A stretch of DNA of 64,000 nucleotides from Paramagnetospirillum magnetotacticum MS-1 (GCF_000829825.1 NZ_JXSL01000022.1:1-64000); one strand, 5' to 3'; counted from the stretch's first letter, positions 23,336-33,357 are shown. Program-made: numbers and translations. The notes: generated from the sequence alone by a model not told the origin.

Positions 23336-25447
23336 TCATATCTGCCCCAATGTCTTGATGCGGGCCTTGGGATGAATTTCCGACTGGCTCATCACCACGG
23401 TCATGGGCCGGAAACGCTCGACGATGGAGCGCACATAGGGCCGGACCATGGGGCTGGTCAGCAAGATGGGGGTTTCGCCCTGCATGGCGAAGCGTTCGAA
23501 GGTCTGGCGCGTGCGGCTGATGAAGTCCTGCAACTGGGACGGCGCCATGGAAATCTGCTTTTCCTCGCCCGTTCCCACCAGGGATTCGGCAAAGGCCTGT
23601 TCCCATTCCGGCGACAGGGTGATCAGCGGGATGAAGCCCTGCGGGCTGGTATTGTTGTCGGAAATCTGCCGTGCCAGACGGGCGCGCACATGCTCGGTGA
23701 TCATGGTGACGTTGCGGGTATGGCCGCAGGCCTCTGCGATGCCTTCCAAGATGGTGGGCAGGTCGCGGATGGAGATGCGCTCGCCCAGCAGGTTCTGCAA
23801 CACGCGTTGCAGACCGCCGATGGTCATCTGGCTGGGAATCAACTCGGCGATCAGCTTCTGATGCTCCTTGTCCAACTCGTCCAGCAGCTTCTGGGTCTCG
23901 GCATGGGACAACAGCTCGCTCATATTGTCCTTGATCACCTCGGTCAGATGGGTGGTGATCACGGTGGGCGGGTCCACCACGGTATAGCCGCGGAACAGCG
24001 CCTCCTCCCGGTTGGAAGGCTCGATCCACATGGCGGGCAGGCCGAAGGTGGGCTCGCGCGTTTTTTCGCCCGGAAGGGTGATGTCCTCGCCCCTGGGGTC
24101 CATGATCAGCAGGGCGGCGGGGCGAAGATCGCCACGGCCAGCCTCGACTTCCTTGACGTGGATGACATAGGTGTTGGCCGGAAGCTGCATATTGTCCTGG
24201 ATGCGCACGCTGGGCATGACGAAGCCCATCTCGGTGGCGATGGCGCGGCGCAAGCTCTTGATCTGGTCGGTAAGGCGCTGGCCCTTGGGCGTGTTGATCA
24301 GCTGTAAGAGGCCATAGCCCAGTTCCAGGCGCACATGGTCGATCTTCAGCGCGGTGGAGATAGGTTCTTCCGGCACGGGGGCCTGCTGCATGGCCTCGGC
24401 CAGTTCGGCTTGCTGCACCTGTTCGGCCTTGGCGCGCTGGTCGCGGTCCAGCAGATAGGCCGAGGCGCCCATGCCCATGCCCAGCAGGAAGAAGGGGATG
24501 AACGGCATGTTGGGCACCAGCGCCATCAGGGTCATCAGCGCGCCCGCCATGCCCACGGCGCGGGGATAGCCCGCCAACTGGCTGAACAGGGCACGGTCGA
24601 CGGCTTCCTGCACGCCCGCCTTGGTCACCAGCATACCCGCCGAGACCGAGACGATCAGGGCCGGAACCTGGGTGACCAGACCGTCGCCCACGGTCAGCTT
24701 GGTATAGAACTCGGCCGCCTGGCTGAAGGTCAGCCCCTGCTGCGCCATGCCGATGATCATGCCGCCGATGACGTTGATGGCGGTGATCATCAAACCGGCG
24801 ACGGCATCGCCGCGCACGAATTTGGACGCGCCGTCCATGGCGCCGAAGAAGGCGGATTCGCCTTCCAGCTCGGCGCGGCGTTTCCTGGCCGTGGGTTCGT
24901 CGCACAGACCCGCGGACAGATCGGCGTCGATGGCCATCTGCTTGCCGGGCATGGCGTCCAGGGTGAAGCGCGCCGCCACTTCGGCGATACGGGTCGAACC
25001 CTTGGTGATGACCACGAAATTGACGATGACCAGGATGGCGAAGACGATGATGCCGATGACGAAGCTGCCGCTCATGATGAAGCTGGCGAAGGCGGCGATC
25101 ACCTGGCCCGCGCCCTCGACGCCCTCGTGACCATGGGACAGGATCAGGCGGGTGGACGCCAGATTGAGCGCCAGCCGGATCAGGGTGGTCAGCAGCAAGA
25201 CGGTGGGAAAGGAACTGAACTGCAGCGGCTTTTCGATGAAGATGGCCACCATCAGGATCAGCACGGCGATGGTCAAGGACAGCGCCAGACCGATATCGAG
25301 CAGCCATGGCGGCAGGGGCAGGATCAGCATCATCACGATGACGATGATGCCGAACGCCAAGCCCACATCGCCGCGCCGCGCCGACGCGGCGAAGCGGTCG
25401 AGGATTTCCCTGCCGAGGCTGGCCCCTGATGCCTGTCCTTCAGCCAT
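23336..25447 (-). CDS. flhA: FlhA, flagellar export gate protein
   Basis: 703 residues, the usual FlhA length. Eight hydrophobic segments fill the first 330 residues. The family signature lies in the loop VVITKGSTRIAEVAARFTLD, then AMPGKQMAIDADLSAG. The cytosolic C-terminal half holds the substrate/chaperone docking domain (LELGYGLLQLINTPKGQRL; the TVVDPPTVITTHLTEVIKD region). FlhA forms the nonameric ring of the flagellar type III export gate. The start at 25447 lies just after the flbD stop, with a weak ribosome site, so translation may depend on flbD. Confidence 0.97.
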   Translation of the reverse strand: MAEGQASGASLGREILDRFAASARRGDVGLAFGIIVIVMMLILPLPPWLLDIGLALSLTIAVLILMVAIFIEKPLQFSSFPTVLLLTTLIRLALNLASTRLILSHGHEGVEGAGQVIAAFASFIMSGSFVIGIIVFAILVIVNFVVITKGSTRIAEVAARFTLDAMPGKQMAIDADLSAGLCDEPTARKRRAELEGESAFFGAMDGASKFVRGDAVAGLMITAINVIGGMIIGMAQQGLTFSQAAEFYTKLTVGDGLVTQVPALIVSVSAGMLVTKAGVQEAVDRALFSQLAGYPRAVGMAGALMTLMALVPNMPFIPFFLLGMGMGASAYLLDRDQRAKAEQVQQAELAEAMQQAPVPEEPISTALKIDHVRLELGYGLLQLINTPKGQRLTDQIKSLRRAIATEMGFVMPSVRIQDNMQLPANTYVIHVKEVEAGRGDLRPAALLIMDPRGEDITLPGEKTREPTFGLPAMWIEPSNREEALFRGYTVVDPPTVITTHLTEVIKDNMSELLSHAETQKLLDELDKEHQKLIAELIPSQMTIGGLQRVLQNLLGERISIRDLPTILEGIAEACGHTRNVTMITEHVRARLARQISDNNTSPQGFIPLITLSPEWEQAFAESLVGTGEEKQISMAPSQLQDFISRTRQTFERFAMQGETPILLTSPMVRPYVRSIVERFRPMTVVMSQSEIHPKARIKTLGQI

Positions 25448-25451
25448 GATA

Positions 25452-26825
25452 CTAGATCATGGCTCGTTCAGCCTCGCCGCCGGCGGGCGGCGGCACGTCG
25501 ATGCCTTCGTCGTTGTACTGCTTCAGCTTGTTGCGAAGGGTGCGGATGGAAATCCCTAGGATATTGGCCGCATGGGTGCGGTTGCCGAGGCAATGGGACA
25601 GGGTGTCGATGATCAGGTCGCGTTCCACCTCGGCCACGGTCTTGCCGACCATGCCGCCGCGCGCGCCCATGACCGAGGCGGCGGCATTGGCCGCCTGGGC
25701 GACCACGGGATCGGAATTGGTGCCCACCGGATTGCCCGACAGGATCATGGCCTCGGGGCCGATCTCGGCGCCGCTGGCCAGCAGGACGGCGCGGTGCATG
25801 GTGTTTTCCAGCTCGCGCACATTGCCGCGCCAGTGGTGGCGCGACAGCATCTGGCGCACTTCGGCCGACAGGGGGCGGGTGGGCAGGCCGTTGGCCTCGG
25901 TGTAGCGCTTGACGAAGTGCTCGGCCAGCACCGCGATGTCCAGCGGGCGCTCGCGCAGAGCGGGCAGGGCCAGGGTCACCACGTTGAGGCGGTAATAGAG
26001 ATCCTCGCGGAAGGTGCCCTTGCGGACTTCGTCTTCCATATTGCGGTTGGAGGTGGCCAGGATGCGCACATCGACCTTGACCGGCTGGTTGCCGCCCACC
26101 CGGTCGATTTCCTTTTCCTGGAGTGCGCGCAGCAATTTGGATTGCAGGCGAATATCCATCTCGGAGATTTCGTCCAGCAGCAGCGTGCCGCCCTGGGCTT
26201 CCTCGAACTTGCCGATGCGCCGGGCCACGGCGCCGGTAAAGGCGCCCTTCTCATGGCCGAACAGTTCGGATTCCAGCAGATTCTCGGGGATGGCGGCGCA
26301 GTTGACCGCCACGAAGCGCTTGTCCGAACGCTTGGATTTGTTGTGGACGAAACGGGCGATCAGCTCCTTGCCGGTGCCCGATTCGCCGGTGATCATGATG
26401 GAGGCGTCGGAATTGGCAACCTGTTCGGCCATCTTCAAGGTCTGGCCCATGCGCGGGTCCTTGAAGATGATGTTGTGGCTTTCGGAGGTGACGGCGGCGA
26501 TGACGGCGGCGATCAGTTCGGCGTCGGGCGGCAGCGGGATGTATTCCTTGGCGCCAGCCTTGATGGCGCGCACTGCCGCCGAAGCGTCGGACGCGATGCC
26601 GCAGGCCACCACGGGGACGATGATGCGTTCGGCTTCGAGCGAATCGATCAGGCCCTTGATGTCGCGCTTGACGTCGATCATCACCAGATCGGCGCCCTGG
26701 TTGCGCAGAACCTCCAGGCCCGCGGGCACGTCCTCGGCCTGACGCACCTTGGCGCCGCGCGCCATGGCGATCTGGCTGGCGGCGCCGATCTGGCCGTCGA
26801 GCGTGCCGATGATCAGAAGTCGCAT
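25452..26825 (-). CDS. flbD: FlbD-type sigma-54 activator of flagellar genes
   Basis: 457 residues with receiver, AAA+ and Fis domains. The N-terminal receiver (1-115) keeps MIDVKRD at the phosphorylation site but has YIPLPP where the conserved lysine would be, so it is degenerate, as in Caulobacter FlbD. The AAA+ core has GESGTGKE (Walker A), the sigma-54 contact loop ESELFGHEKGAFTGA, and GTLLLDEIS. The C-terminal helix-turn-helix is NRTHAANILGISIRTLRNKL. In the known Caulobacter system FlbD activates hook/basal-body class promoters and represses fliF. It lies between fliN and flhA. Confidence 0.9.
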   Translation of the reverse strand: MRLLIIGTLDGQIGAASQIAMARGAKVRQAEDVPAGLEVLRNQGADLVMIDVKRDIKGLIDSLEAERIIVPVVACGIASDASAAVRAIKAGAKEYIPLPPDAELIAAVIAAVTSESHNIIFKDPRMGQTLKMAEQVANSDASIMITGESGTGKELIARFVHNKSKRSDKRFVAVNCAAIPENLLESELFGHEKGAFTGAVARRIGKFEEAQGGTLLLDEISEMDIRLQSKLLRALQEKEIDRVGGNQPVKVDVRILATSNRNMEDEVRKGTFREDLYYRLNVVTLALPALRERPLDIAVLAEHFVKRYTEANGLPTRPLSAEVRQMLSRHHWRGNVRELENTMHRAVLLASGAEIGPEAMILSGNPVGTNSDPVVAQAANAAASVMGARGGMVGKTVAEVERDLIIDTLSHCLGNRTHAANILGISIRTLRNKLKQYNDEGIDVPPPAGGEAERAMI

Positions 26826-26850
26826 GTCGTCCCTCTCCCGCTACTGCGCT

Positions 26851-27177
26851 TTAGGCCCGGTCGGTTTTGATGATTTCGGTCATGGTCACGCCCAGGCGGT
26901 CTTCGACGACCACCACTTCACCGCGCGCCACCAGCCGGTTGTTGACGTAGATATCGATGGCCTCGCCCACCTTGCGGTCCAGTTCCACCACCGCGCCGCG
27001 TCCCAGCTTCAGCAACTGGTTGACCTGCATGGTGGCCTTGCCCAGCACCGCCGAGACCTGCACGGGAATGTCGTAGACGGCTTCAAGGTCGCGGGCCGAT
27101 CGCGGCATATCCGGAACATCGCCGCGCCCCTGCTCTTCGCCGTCTGGCTTGAAATCATTGAGTTCGAAATCGGGCAT
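26851..27177 (-). CDS. fliN: FliN, flagellar switch protein
   Basis: 108 residues with the SpoA fold of the C-ring: VYDIPVQVSAVLGKATMQVN, LLKLGRGAVVELDRKVGE and VGVTMTEIIK-like ending (LGVTMTEIIKTDRA). FliN builds the base of the C-ring with FliM and FliG. The gene begins 13 bases after the fliH stop. FliM is not encoded in this window. Confidence 0.95.
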   Translation of the reverse strand: MPDFELNDFKPDGEEQGRGDVPDMPRSARDLEAVYDIPVQVSAVLGKATMQVNQLLKLGRGAVVELDRKVGEAIDIYVNNRLVARGEVVVVEDRLGVTMTEIIKTDRA

Positions 27178-27189
27178 GGGGTCCTCCAG

Positions 27190-27867
27190 TTACTCTTCCG
27201 GGCGGTGTTCGGGCGGCGCCAGGGCCCGGTTCACCGCCGTTTCGATATCGGCGATCAGACGGGCCTGATCGCGTTCGGCTCCGCCATCGGTCCATTCCAC
27301 CCGGCAATCGCCGATGGCGACCCTGGGATCGGCCTGGACCACGACGCGGCCTTCGAAACCGTGTTCGATGGCCGTCTGTTCCAGTCGTTCGCGCATGGGA
27401 TCGACCAGGGCGGAATCCACCCGGACGATGATACGCGGTTCGTCCAGCACATTGGTCAGGCATTCCTGCACGGTGCGGACCACTTCCTCGAAGGCGTTCT
27501 GCTCGCAAGTGGCGGGCAGGACTTTTTTCAAAATCGCCATGGCCACCCTGGCGGCGACCCGCTGGTTCTCGTCATTGGCGTCGGCCTGGGCGGCGTCCAG
27601 CATGGCCAGGGCGTTGGACACCCGCTCCAGGGACGCGGCCAGCAGGGCCTGCTGGGTTTCGTTGGCCTCGGCCGTGCCGTTGCGATGGCCTTCCTCATAG
27701 GCGGCCTCGCGCACCACCTGGAGGTCTTCCTCGGTGAAGCTGGGCGGCGGCGGGGCCTCGGGCTCGGGCTCGGACTCGTAGACATCCTCGCTCTGCTCGG
27801 CGGGCTTGGGCCGATTGGCCGGAGGCGGGCCGAAATCCAGATCGAACATGTACTTCTGATAAGCCAT
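27190..27867 (-). CDS. fliH: FliH, regulator of the flagellar export ATPase
   Basis: 225 residues. The N-terminus is proline/glutamate-rich, followed by a coiled-coil region (EEDLQVVREAAYEEGHRNGT) with alternating small residues typical of FliH/YscL. The C-terminal domain (RIIVRVDSALVDPMRERLEQ, then GDCRVEWTDGGAERDQ) matches the FliH globular part. It binds FliI and tethers it to the C-ring. It sits between fliG and fliN, the usual order. FliI is not in the window. Confidence 0.88.
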   Translation of the reverse strand: MAYQKYMFDLDFGPPPANRPKPAEQSEDVYESEPEPEAPPPPSFTEEDLQVVREAAYEEGHRNGTAEANETQQALLAASLERVSNALAMLDAAQADANDENQRVAARVAMAILKKVLPATCEQNAFEEVVRTVQECLTNVLDEPRIIVRVDSALVDPMRERLEQTAIEHGFEGRVVVQADPRVAIGDCRVEWTDGGAERDQARLIADIETAVNRALAPPEHRPEE

Positions 27868-27894
27868 AAAAACGCGTCCGCCTCGGTTTTCCGC

Positions 27895-28914
27895 CTAGTA
27901 CACCAGCTCGTCTTCCTCGCGGCCTTCGGAGATGACGATCTGTCCCGATGCCGCCAGTTCCTTGGCCATGACCACGATGGCGGCCTGGGCCTGATCCACG
28001 TCCCTGAGACGGACCGGGCCCAGGGCTTCCATGTCTTCCCTGAGCATCTTGCCCGCGCGTTCGGACATGTTCTTGAAGAACAGTTCCTTGACCCCGTCGG
28101 CGCCGCCCTTGAGCGCGATGGCCAGCTTGTCCTTTTCCACCGAGCGCAGCAGCACCTGGATGCCGGCGGCGTCGATGCGGGTGAGGTCGTCGAAGGTGAA
28201 CATCAGCGCCTTGATCTTCTCGGCGCTTTCACGGTTGCGCTCTTCCAGGGCCGACATGAAGCGGTTTTCGGTGTTGCGGTCCAGGTTGTTGAAGATGTCG
28301 GCCATGAGCTCGTGGGCGTCGCGGCGCTGAGTGCGCGCCAGATTGGTCATGAACTCGGTTCGCAGAGTCTTTTCCACGCCGTCCAACACTTCCTTCTGCA
28401 CCGCCTCCATGCGCAGCATGCGCATGATGACTTCCATGGCGAAATTCTTGGGCAGGATGGCCAGAACGCGCGACGCGTGGTCGGGCTTGATCTTGGCCAG
28501 AACCACGGCCACGGTCTGCGGGTATTCGTTCTTCAGATAGTTGGCCAGCACCTGCTCGGACACATTGCCCAGCTTGTCCCACATGGTACGGCCGGCGGGA
28601 CCGCGGATTTCCTCCATGATGAGGTTCACGCGATCCTTGGACAGGCTCTTCATTAGCAGGCGTTCGGTGGTGTCGAACGAGCCGGTCAGCGAGCCCGTCG
28701 ATGACAGGGCGTCGGCGAATTCGACGAAGACGCGCTCCACCAGATTGGAGGACACGGTGCCAAGGCTGGCCATGATCTGGGACAGTTCCTTGATCTCGTC
28801 GTCGCCCAGCATGCCGAACAGCTTGGACGAGTGTTCCTCGTTCAAGGACAGCATGAACATGGCCGCCTTCTGGGGGCCGGTGAGGCTGCGGTAGTCTTCC
28901 TTGACGCGTGCCAT
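27895..28914 (-). CDS. fliG: FliG, flagellar rotor/switch protein
   Basis: 339 residues, the normal length. The order of FliG_N ([20 protein letters not shown]), FliG_M ([20 protein letters not shown], with the EHPQ-like motif as EYPQ) and FliG_C ([20 protein letters not shown]) is clear. The charged ridge that meets the stator is in the last domain ([20 protein letters not shown]). It starts 13 bases after fliF, the conserved fliF-fliG order. Confidence 0.97.
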   Translation of the reverse strand: MARVKEDYRSLTGPQKAAMFMLSLNEEHSSKLFGMLGDDEIKELSQIMASLGTVSSNLVERVFVEFADALSSTGSLTGSFDTTERLLMKSLSKDRVNLIMEEIRGPAGRTMWDKLGNVSEQVLANYLKNEYPQTVAVVLAKIKPDHASRVLAILPKNFAMEVIMRMLRMEAVQKEVLDGVEKTLRTEFMTNLARTQRRDAHELMADIFNNLDRNTENRFMSALEERNRESAEKIKALMFTFDDLTRIDAAGIQVLLRSVEKDKLAIALKGGADGVKELFFKNMSERAGKMLREDMEALGPVRLRDVDQAQAAIVVMAKELAASGQIVISEGREEDELVY

Positions 28915-28926
28915 GACGGTTCCCTA

Positions 28927-30588
28927 TCAGCTTTCCTGGTAGAGCCAGTTGCGGATGATGGACAGAGCCTCTTCCGGATGCTTTTCGACGATCTCGCCGA
29001 TCTTCCTGATGGACGACGCCTTGACGCGGCCTTCCACCTTGTCGATGTCGATGAGCTCGTCGGCGATGACCTCTTCCTCGCCGCCCAGGGGCGCAGGCAT
29101 GGCCGCGCCGCTGGGGCCGGTGAGCTGAGGCATGGCCCCGCCATCGGTGGTCAGCAGACGGCGGCCGTCGGGACCGACCTGACCTTGCATGGACTCGATG
29201 GCCCGGCTGATGAGCGGGCGCAGCACGAGGAGCAGGAACAGGATGGCCACCACGGAGAGGCCCAGATTGGAGGCGATCTTCTCGACGAAGTCGCGGCGCA
29301 TGCCGAAGATGAACTCGCCCGGTTCCTCGGCCTGAAGCAGTTCCTCGCCCTTGTAGAAGGGCATGGAGGCCACCTTGACCTGATCGTCGCGGTCCTTGGT
29401 ATAGCCGATGGCCGATTTGACCAGGGCTTCGATCTGGGACAGTTCCTCGGCGGTGCGGTCGCGGTACGAGGTCTGCTTGCCGTCGGCCGATTGCTCGCGC
29501 ACGCCATCGACGATGACGGCGGCGGAAACCTTGCGGATCTCACCCATCTCGCGGACCGTACTCTTGGTCTTGCGCGAGATTTCGTAGTTCACGGTTTCCT
29601 GGTTCTTGTTGATCTTGGTCGAGGTGCGGATATTGCCGCCCGACGAGGCGTTGGGATCGGGCAGGTTCTGCTGCACGGTGACCGGGGTGGGCTCGGCGTC
29701 CTGGCTCTGCTCGCCCTCGTTGACGGTGACCTGGGAGCGCACCACCTTGGTCTCGGGATCGAAGGTTTCCTCGGTGGTGGTGGCCTGGCTGAGATCCATG
29801 TCCACGGTGACCTCGGCCCGCACGCGGCCCGGGCCTAAGGACCGTTCCAGCAGATCCTCGATGGTCTTGACCAGCTTGGCCTCGGTCTTGACCTTCATGT
29901 CCTCGGCGGTCTGGGCCTGGTATTCCTTGGAGTTCTCGAAGCCCTTGGCCAGCAGGGTGCCCTTGTCGTCGACGATGGAAATGCGCGACGGCTTCATCTT
30001 GGGGACAGCGGCGGCGATCAGGTGCTGGATGGCGCTGACCTGACCCTTGTCCAGGCGCTGGCTGCCGTTCATCTTGATGATGACCGAGGCCGACGGCTCC
30101 TGGGTGTCCCTGGAAAAGGCCTCGCGCTTGGGCAGGACCAGATGGACGCGGGCGGCCTTGACCTTGTCGATGGAGCGGATGGTCTTGGACAGTTCGCCTT
30201 CCAGGGCGCGGACCATGGTGATGTTCTGCTGGAAGCTGGTGGAGCCCAGCGCGTCCTGCTTGTCGAACAATTCGTAACCGGCCATGCGGCCGCCGGCGGG
30301 CAGGGCCTGCTCGGCCATGCGCACGCGCAGATCCAGCTTGCGGTCCTTGGGCACCCAGACCTCGGTGCCGTCCTTCCTGAGTTCGTAGGGGATCTTGTCG
30401 GCGGTCAGTTTTTCGATGATCTGCTTGGAATCGCCCAAGTCCAGATCGCCATAGAGCAGCTCCATCTGCGGCGCGGCGACGCGGCTCATCAGATAGATGA
30501 AGAATCCCAAAATGCTGACGCCGACGCCAGCGATGGCGGCCAGCCGCATGGGTCCCAGGCCGCGCAGCATCTGCAGGAATGCGTTCAC
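28927..30588 (-). CDS. fliF: FliF, flagellar MS-ring protein
   Basis: About 553 residues from a GTG at 30588, preceded by GGAG at the right distance. The ATG further upstream has no support. There are two membrane segments (about residues 15-38 and near 435-455) flanking a large periplasmic part with YscJ/FliF ring-building motifs (SQIIEKLTADKIPYELR-like, QNITMVRALEGELSKTIRSI, KARVHLVLPKREAF). FliF forms the MS ring that starts basal body assembly. It is first in a unit with fliG, fliH, fliN, flbD and flhA. Confidence 0.95.
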   Translation of the reverse strand: MNAFLQMLRGLGPMRLAAIAGVGVSILGFFIYLMSRVAAPQMELLYGDLDLGDSKQIIEKLTADKIPYELRKDGTEVWVPKDRKLDLRVRMAEQALPAGGRMAGYELFDKQDALGSTSFQQNITMVRALEGELSKTIRSIDKVKAARVHLVLPKREAFSRDTQEPSASVIIKMNGSQRLDKGQVSAIQHLIAAAVPKMKPSRISIVDDKGTLLAKGFENSKEYQAQTAEDMKVKTEAKLVKTIEDLLERSLGPGRVRAEVTVDMDLSQATTTEETFDPETKVVRSQVTVNEGEQSQDAEPTPVTVQQNLPDPNASSGGNIRTSTKINKNQETVNYEISRKTKSTVREMGEIRKVSAAVIVDGVREQSADGKQTSYRDRTAEELSQIEALVKSAIGYTKDRDDQVKVASMPFYKGEELLQAEEPGEFIFGMRRDFVEKIASNLGLSVVAILFLLLVLRPLISRAIESMQGQVGPDGRRLLTTDGGAMPQLTGPSGAAMPAPLGGEEEVIADELIDIDKVEGRVKASSIRKIGEIVEKHPEEALSIIRNWLYQES

Positions 30589-30696
30589 GTCGTCTCCATC
30601 GGGTGCCCATCGGTGCGGAGCACAAGGGGGTGCCGCCGACCGGCACACGCGTCCAGACGACAGACTAAGGTCTTGTCGCTGAAGAGATGGTTAACG

Positions 30697-30715
30697 CCCG
30701 GCAATTTTTGCCGGG
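30697..30715. promoter_or_regulatory. FlbD-type palindrome upstream of fliF
   Basis: CCCGGCAATTTTTGCCGGG is an 8-bp perfect dyad with a 3-base centre, about 110 bases before the fliF start. It resembles the ftr elements bound by FlbD in Caulobacter (CGGC...GCCG dyads). A T-run follows at 30721-30725 on the plus strand, so it could also act as a terminator for rightward transcripts, but no rightward gene ends here. Confidence 0.45.
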
Positions 30716-30771
30716 TGGGGTTTTTATGTAGATCCGCCAGCCCCTCAATCGCCGGGCGTCCCCCAGAATCA

Positions 30772-30797
30772 ATCCGGCGGCCTTCTGGCCGCCGGAT
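30772..30797 (-). terminator. Hairpin after flgE
   Basis: ATCCGGCGGCC pairs perfectly with GGCCGCCGGAT across a 4-base loop, 34 bases past the flgE stop. There is no strong T-run, so termination may be weak or the stem may protect the transcript end. Confidence 0.55.
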
Positions 30798-30830
30798 CTC
30801 GTTAGGAAGCAGATGGGTGGATTGGACGCG

Positions 30831-33335
30831 TTAACGCTTGATCTGCACCAGTTCGTCCAGCATCTGGTCGGCAGTGGTGATGATCTTGGCGGCGGCCGAA
30901 TAGGCGCGCTGGGTGATGATCATGGTGGTGAACTCGGAACCGATATCCACGGTCGAAGCTTCGAGCGAGGCCGACTGCACCGAACCGGCACCGGCATTGT
31001 TGGCCTGACGCAGCGTGTAGGAGCCGGACGTATTGGTCTCGATCCACGAATTGCCGGTCAGCGATTCCAAGCCGTTGGGATTGGTGAAGGTGGCGATGGG
31101 GATCTGGAAGACCGGACGGCGGACGCCGTTGTCGAACAGGGCGGTGACCACGCCGTCGGTGCCCACGGACACGCCGGAGAAGTTGCCGAACTTGGCGCCG
31201 TTCTGGGTCAGATAGGACAGCTGATAGGTGCCGCCCAACTGAGTCATGCCGTCGGCCTGGGAGGTGTTGCCCACGAACCAGTTGATGCGCTGGTCGGCGC
31301 CGGTGCCGTTGGGAACCAGGGTCATGCTTTGCGCGCCATTGGCCCAGTTCACGGCCATCTTGCCCACATTGATGCTCTTGGGCGTGCCGTCGCCGTTGAA
31401 GGTGATGGCGGGGTTGGTGGCGGTGATGGCGTTGACCTTGAAGATGCCGTCCACGCCGTCCACCGACGGGATGGCCGAGCTCCAGTTGCGGGTTTGCGAC
31501 TGGGTGAGCGAGGTGCCCATGCCCGAGGCATCCACGGTCATGGTCGTACCGCCCTGCTGCTGGACGATTTCCACCGTGCCGCCATTGGCGCGGAACAGCG
31601 GCATGGTCGATCCGACGCTGATCAGGTTGCCCGCCAGATTGGTATTGACGGTGCTGTCCCAATTGCGCGGATTGCGCAGCGCATTGGCCACCAGGGTGGC
31701 CACGTCGGAGCCCGAGGTATAGCTGGTGTTGTTCAGATTGATGACGACTTCCGCACCGGCGACCGGGGCGAGGGTGCCGGTGGTGTCGAACTTCACCGTC
31801 AGAGTGTTGGAGCCCACGGTGAATTTGAGGGTCTTGTTATTGAGCGCCTGGACATCGGCCGCCGAGGAGGCGGTGAAATCCAGCCGTCCCTGGCTGGCAT
31901 AGACCAGCGAGGGGGTGGATTCATCGAGAATGTCCATGGAGGCGGCGCCCGACGGCGGGTTGACGCCGCGCTGATCCGGGTAGGGGGCGGTCGACGTGGT
32001 GACGTAGTCGCATTCCACCACGGTGATGACATTGGCGCCCGGTTCGGTCAGAACCTTGTAATAGCCGGTATTGGCCGTGGTCGAGGCGCTGTTGCTGATC
32101 TTGAAGTAATCGCCGACCGCAAGGCCCAGGCTGGCCGGGGTGACGCCAAGGTCGATCTGAGAACCCGCAGCGGTGAAGGTGCCGGTGATGGAGGTGGTGG
32201 TTCCGCCGATCTCGATGGTGGCCGAGGTGGCTGCCTGATCGGTGATGGCCGGGGTGGTTGCCACCTGGGAACTGACGTACCAGTCGCCGTTATTGGTGCT
32301 GGCTGTGCCCGAGGCGCCCGAGATGTTCAGCACCGAACCCAGCGGCAGGGCCTGACGCGACGCGGCAAGCGATGCGCCCAGGGTGTTGACCGGCATGGCG
32401 ATGGCGCCGGAACTGGCGAAATAGCCCATTGCGGTGGAGTTGGCGGCGACCAGGGTCTTCACGCCGCCGGTGGTGTTGCCGGTGGCCTCGCCCTTGATGG
32501 TGAGGGCGGCGGTGCTGTTGGTCTTCACATTGGTCAGCGTGGTGTTGACCGAGAAGAAGTTGCTCTTGGTTTCCGCGTCCCACTGGTTCGAATTGGTCTT
32601 GGTCCAGTTGACGTTGAAATTGTGAGTGTCACCGAGCGAGTCGTAGATCAGCACGCTGGTCTGGTGATAGCCCGACGAAGACGTGCTGCCCGGATTGTAG
32701 ATGGTGTCACCCGACGGCAGGTTGGCGCCCATCTTGATCTGAGTGGTCTGGTCGGCGGTGCCGCCGATGGTCTTCAGATTGAGGGACTTGGTTTCCTGCG
32801 GGTTGATGATGTTCTGGTTGACGTAGTGGAAGGTGCCGTCCGACTGCTTGTAGGCCTTCATATAGGTGTTGCCGTCGATGGTCAGTTCGGTCGGCTTGGC
32901 CAGCGTGTTGTTGTTGGTCGGCTGCAGCGGCCAGCCCTGGACGTAGAAGCCCGACACGTTCTGAAGATAGCCTTCCTTGTCCACCTTGAACGATCCGGCG
33001 CGGGTATAGGCGAACATGCCATTGCCCGACGTGGCCGGATCGGGGTCGGTGTTGACCACGAACATGCCCTGGCCCGACAGAGCCAGATCGGTGGATTCGG
33101 TGGTGGCCTGCAACAGGCCCTGGCTGTCGATGGCCGCCCTGGGCTTGGACTGGACGCCGCCCGGCGAATAGCTGGTCAGGGAGACCTGCTTGGTCACCAG
33201 GGTCTGGAAGTTGACCTTGGCCCCCTTGTAGCCGGTGGTGTTCACGTTGGTGATGTTGTCCGAGATGGCCCCCATGGCGCTGGACTGAGAGGCCAGACCG
33301 GAGACACCCGAGAACAATGCGCCGTACAAGCTCAT
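30831..33335 (-). CDS. flgE: FlgE, flagellar hook protein (unusually long)
   Basis: 834 residues against about 400 in enterobacteria. The N-terminus MSLYGALFSGVSGLASQSSA, then ISDNITNVNTTGYKGAKVNF, and the C-terminus (FTTMIITQRAYSAAAKIITT, ADQMLDELVQIKR) are the conserved hook rod domains. The central 600 residues are serine/threonine/asparagine-rich repeats of variable domain, with no family I recognise. Long hook proteins are known in some alphaproteobacteria. A clear AGGAGG precedes the ATG. It lies after flgD and fliK, which build and measure the hook. Confidence 0.95.
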   Translation of the reverse strand: MSLYGALFSGVSGLASQSSAMGAISDNITNVNTTGYKGAKVNFQTLVTKQVSLTSYSPGGVQSKPRAAIDSQGLLQATTESTDLALSGQGMFVVNTDPDPATSGNGMFAYTRAGSFKVDKEGYLQNVSGFYVQGWPLQPTNNNTLAKPTELTIDGNTYMKAYKQSDGTFHYVNQNIINPQETKSLNLKTIGGTADQTTQIKMGANLPSGDTIYNPGSTSSSGYHQTSVLIYDSLGDTHNFNVNWTKTNSNQWDAETKSNFFSVNTTLTNVKTNSTAALTIKGEATGNTTGGVKTLVAANSTAMGYFASSGAIAMPVNTLGASLAASRQALPLGSVLNISGASGTASTNNGDWYVSSQVATTPAITDQAATSATIEIGGTTTSITGTFTAAGSQIDLGVTPASLGLAVGDYFKISNSASTTANTGYYKVLTEPGANVITVVECDYVTTSTAPYPDQRGVNPPSGAASMDILDESTPSLVYASQGRLDFTASSAADVQALNNKTLKFTVGSNTLTVKFDTTGTLAPVAGAEVVINLNNTSYTSGSDVATLVANALRNPRNWDSTVNTNLAGNLISVGSTMPLFRANGGTVEIVQQQGGTTMTVDASGMGTSLTQSQTRNWSSAIPSVDGVDGIFKVNAITATNPAITFNGDGTPKSINVGKMAVNWANGAQSMTLVPNGTGADQRINWFVGNTSQADGMTQLGGTYQLSYLTQNGAKFGNFSGVSVGTDGVVTALFDNGVRRPVFQIPIATFTNPNGLESLTGNSWIETNTSGSYTLRQANNAGAGSVQSASLEASTVDIGSEFTTMIITQRAYSAAAKIITTADQMLDELVQIKR

Positions 33336-33357
33336 GATATCCTCCTGATCCTAAATT

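Noticed and set aside
30697-30725. Stem plus T-run read as a terminator for a rightward gene
   Set aside because: No rightward gene ends there; as a dyad before fliF it fits a regulator site better.
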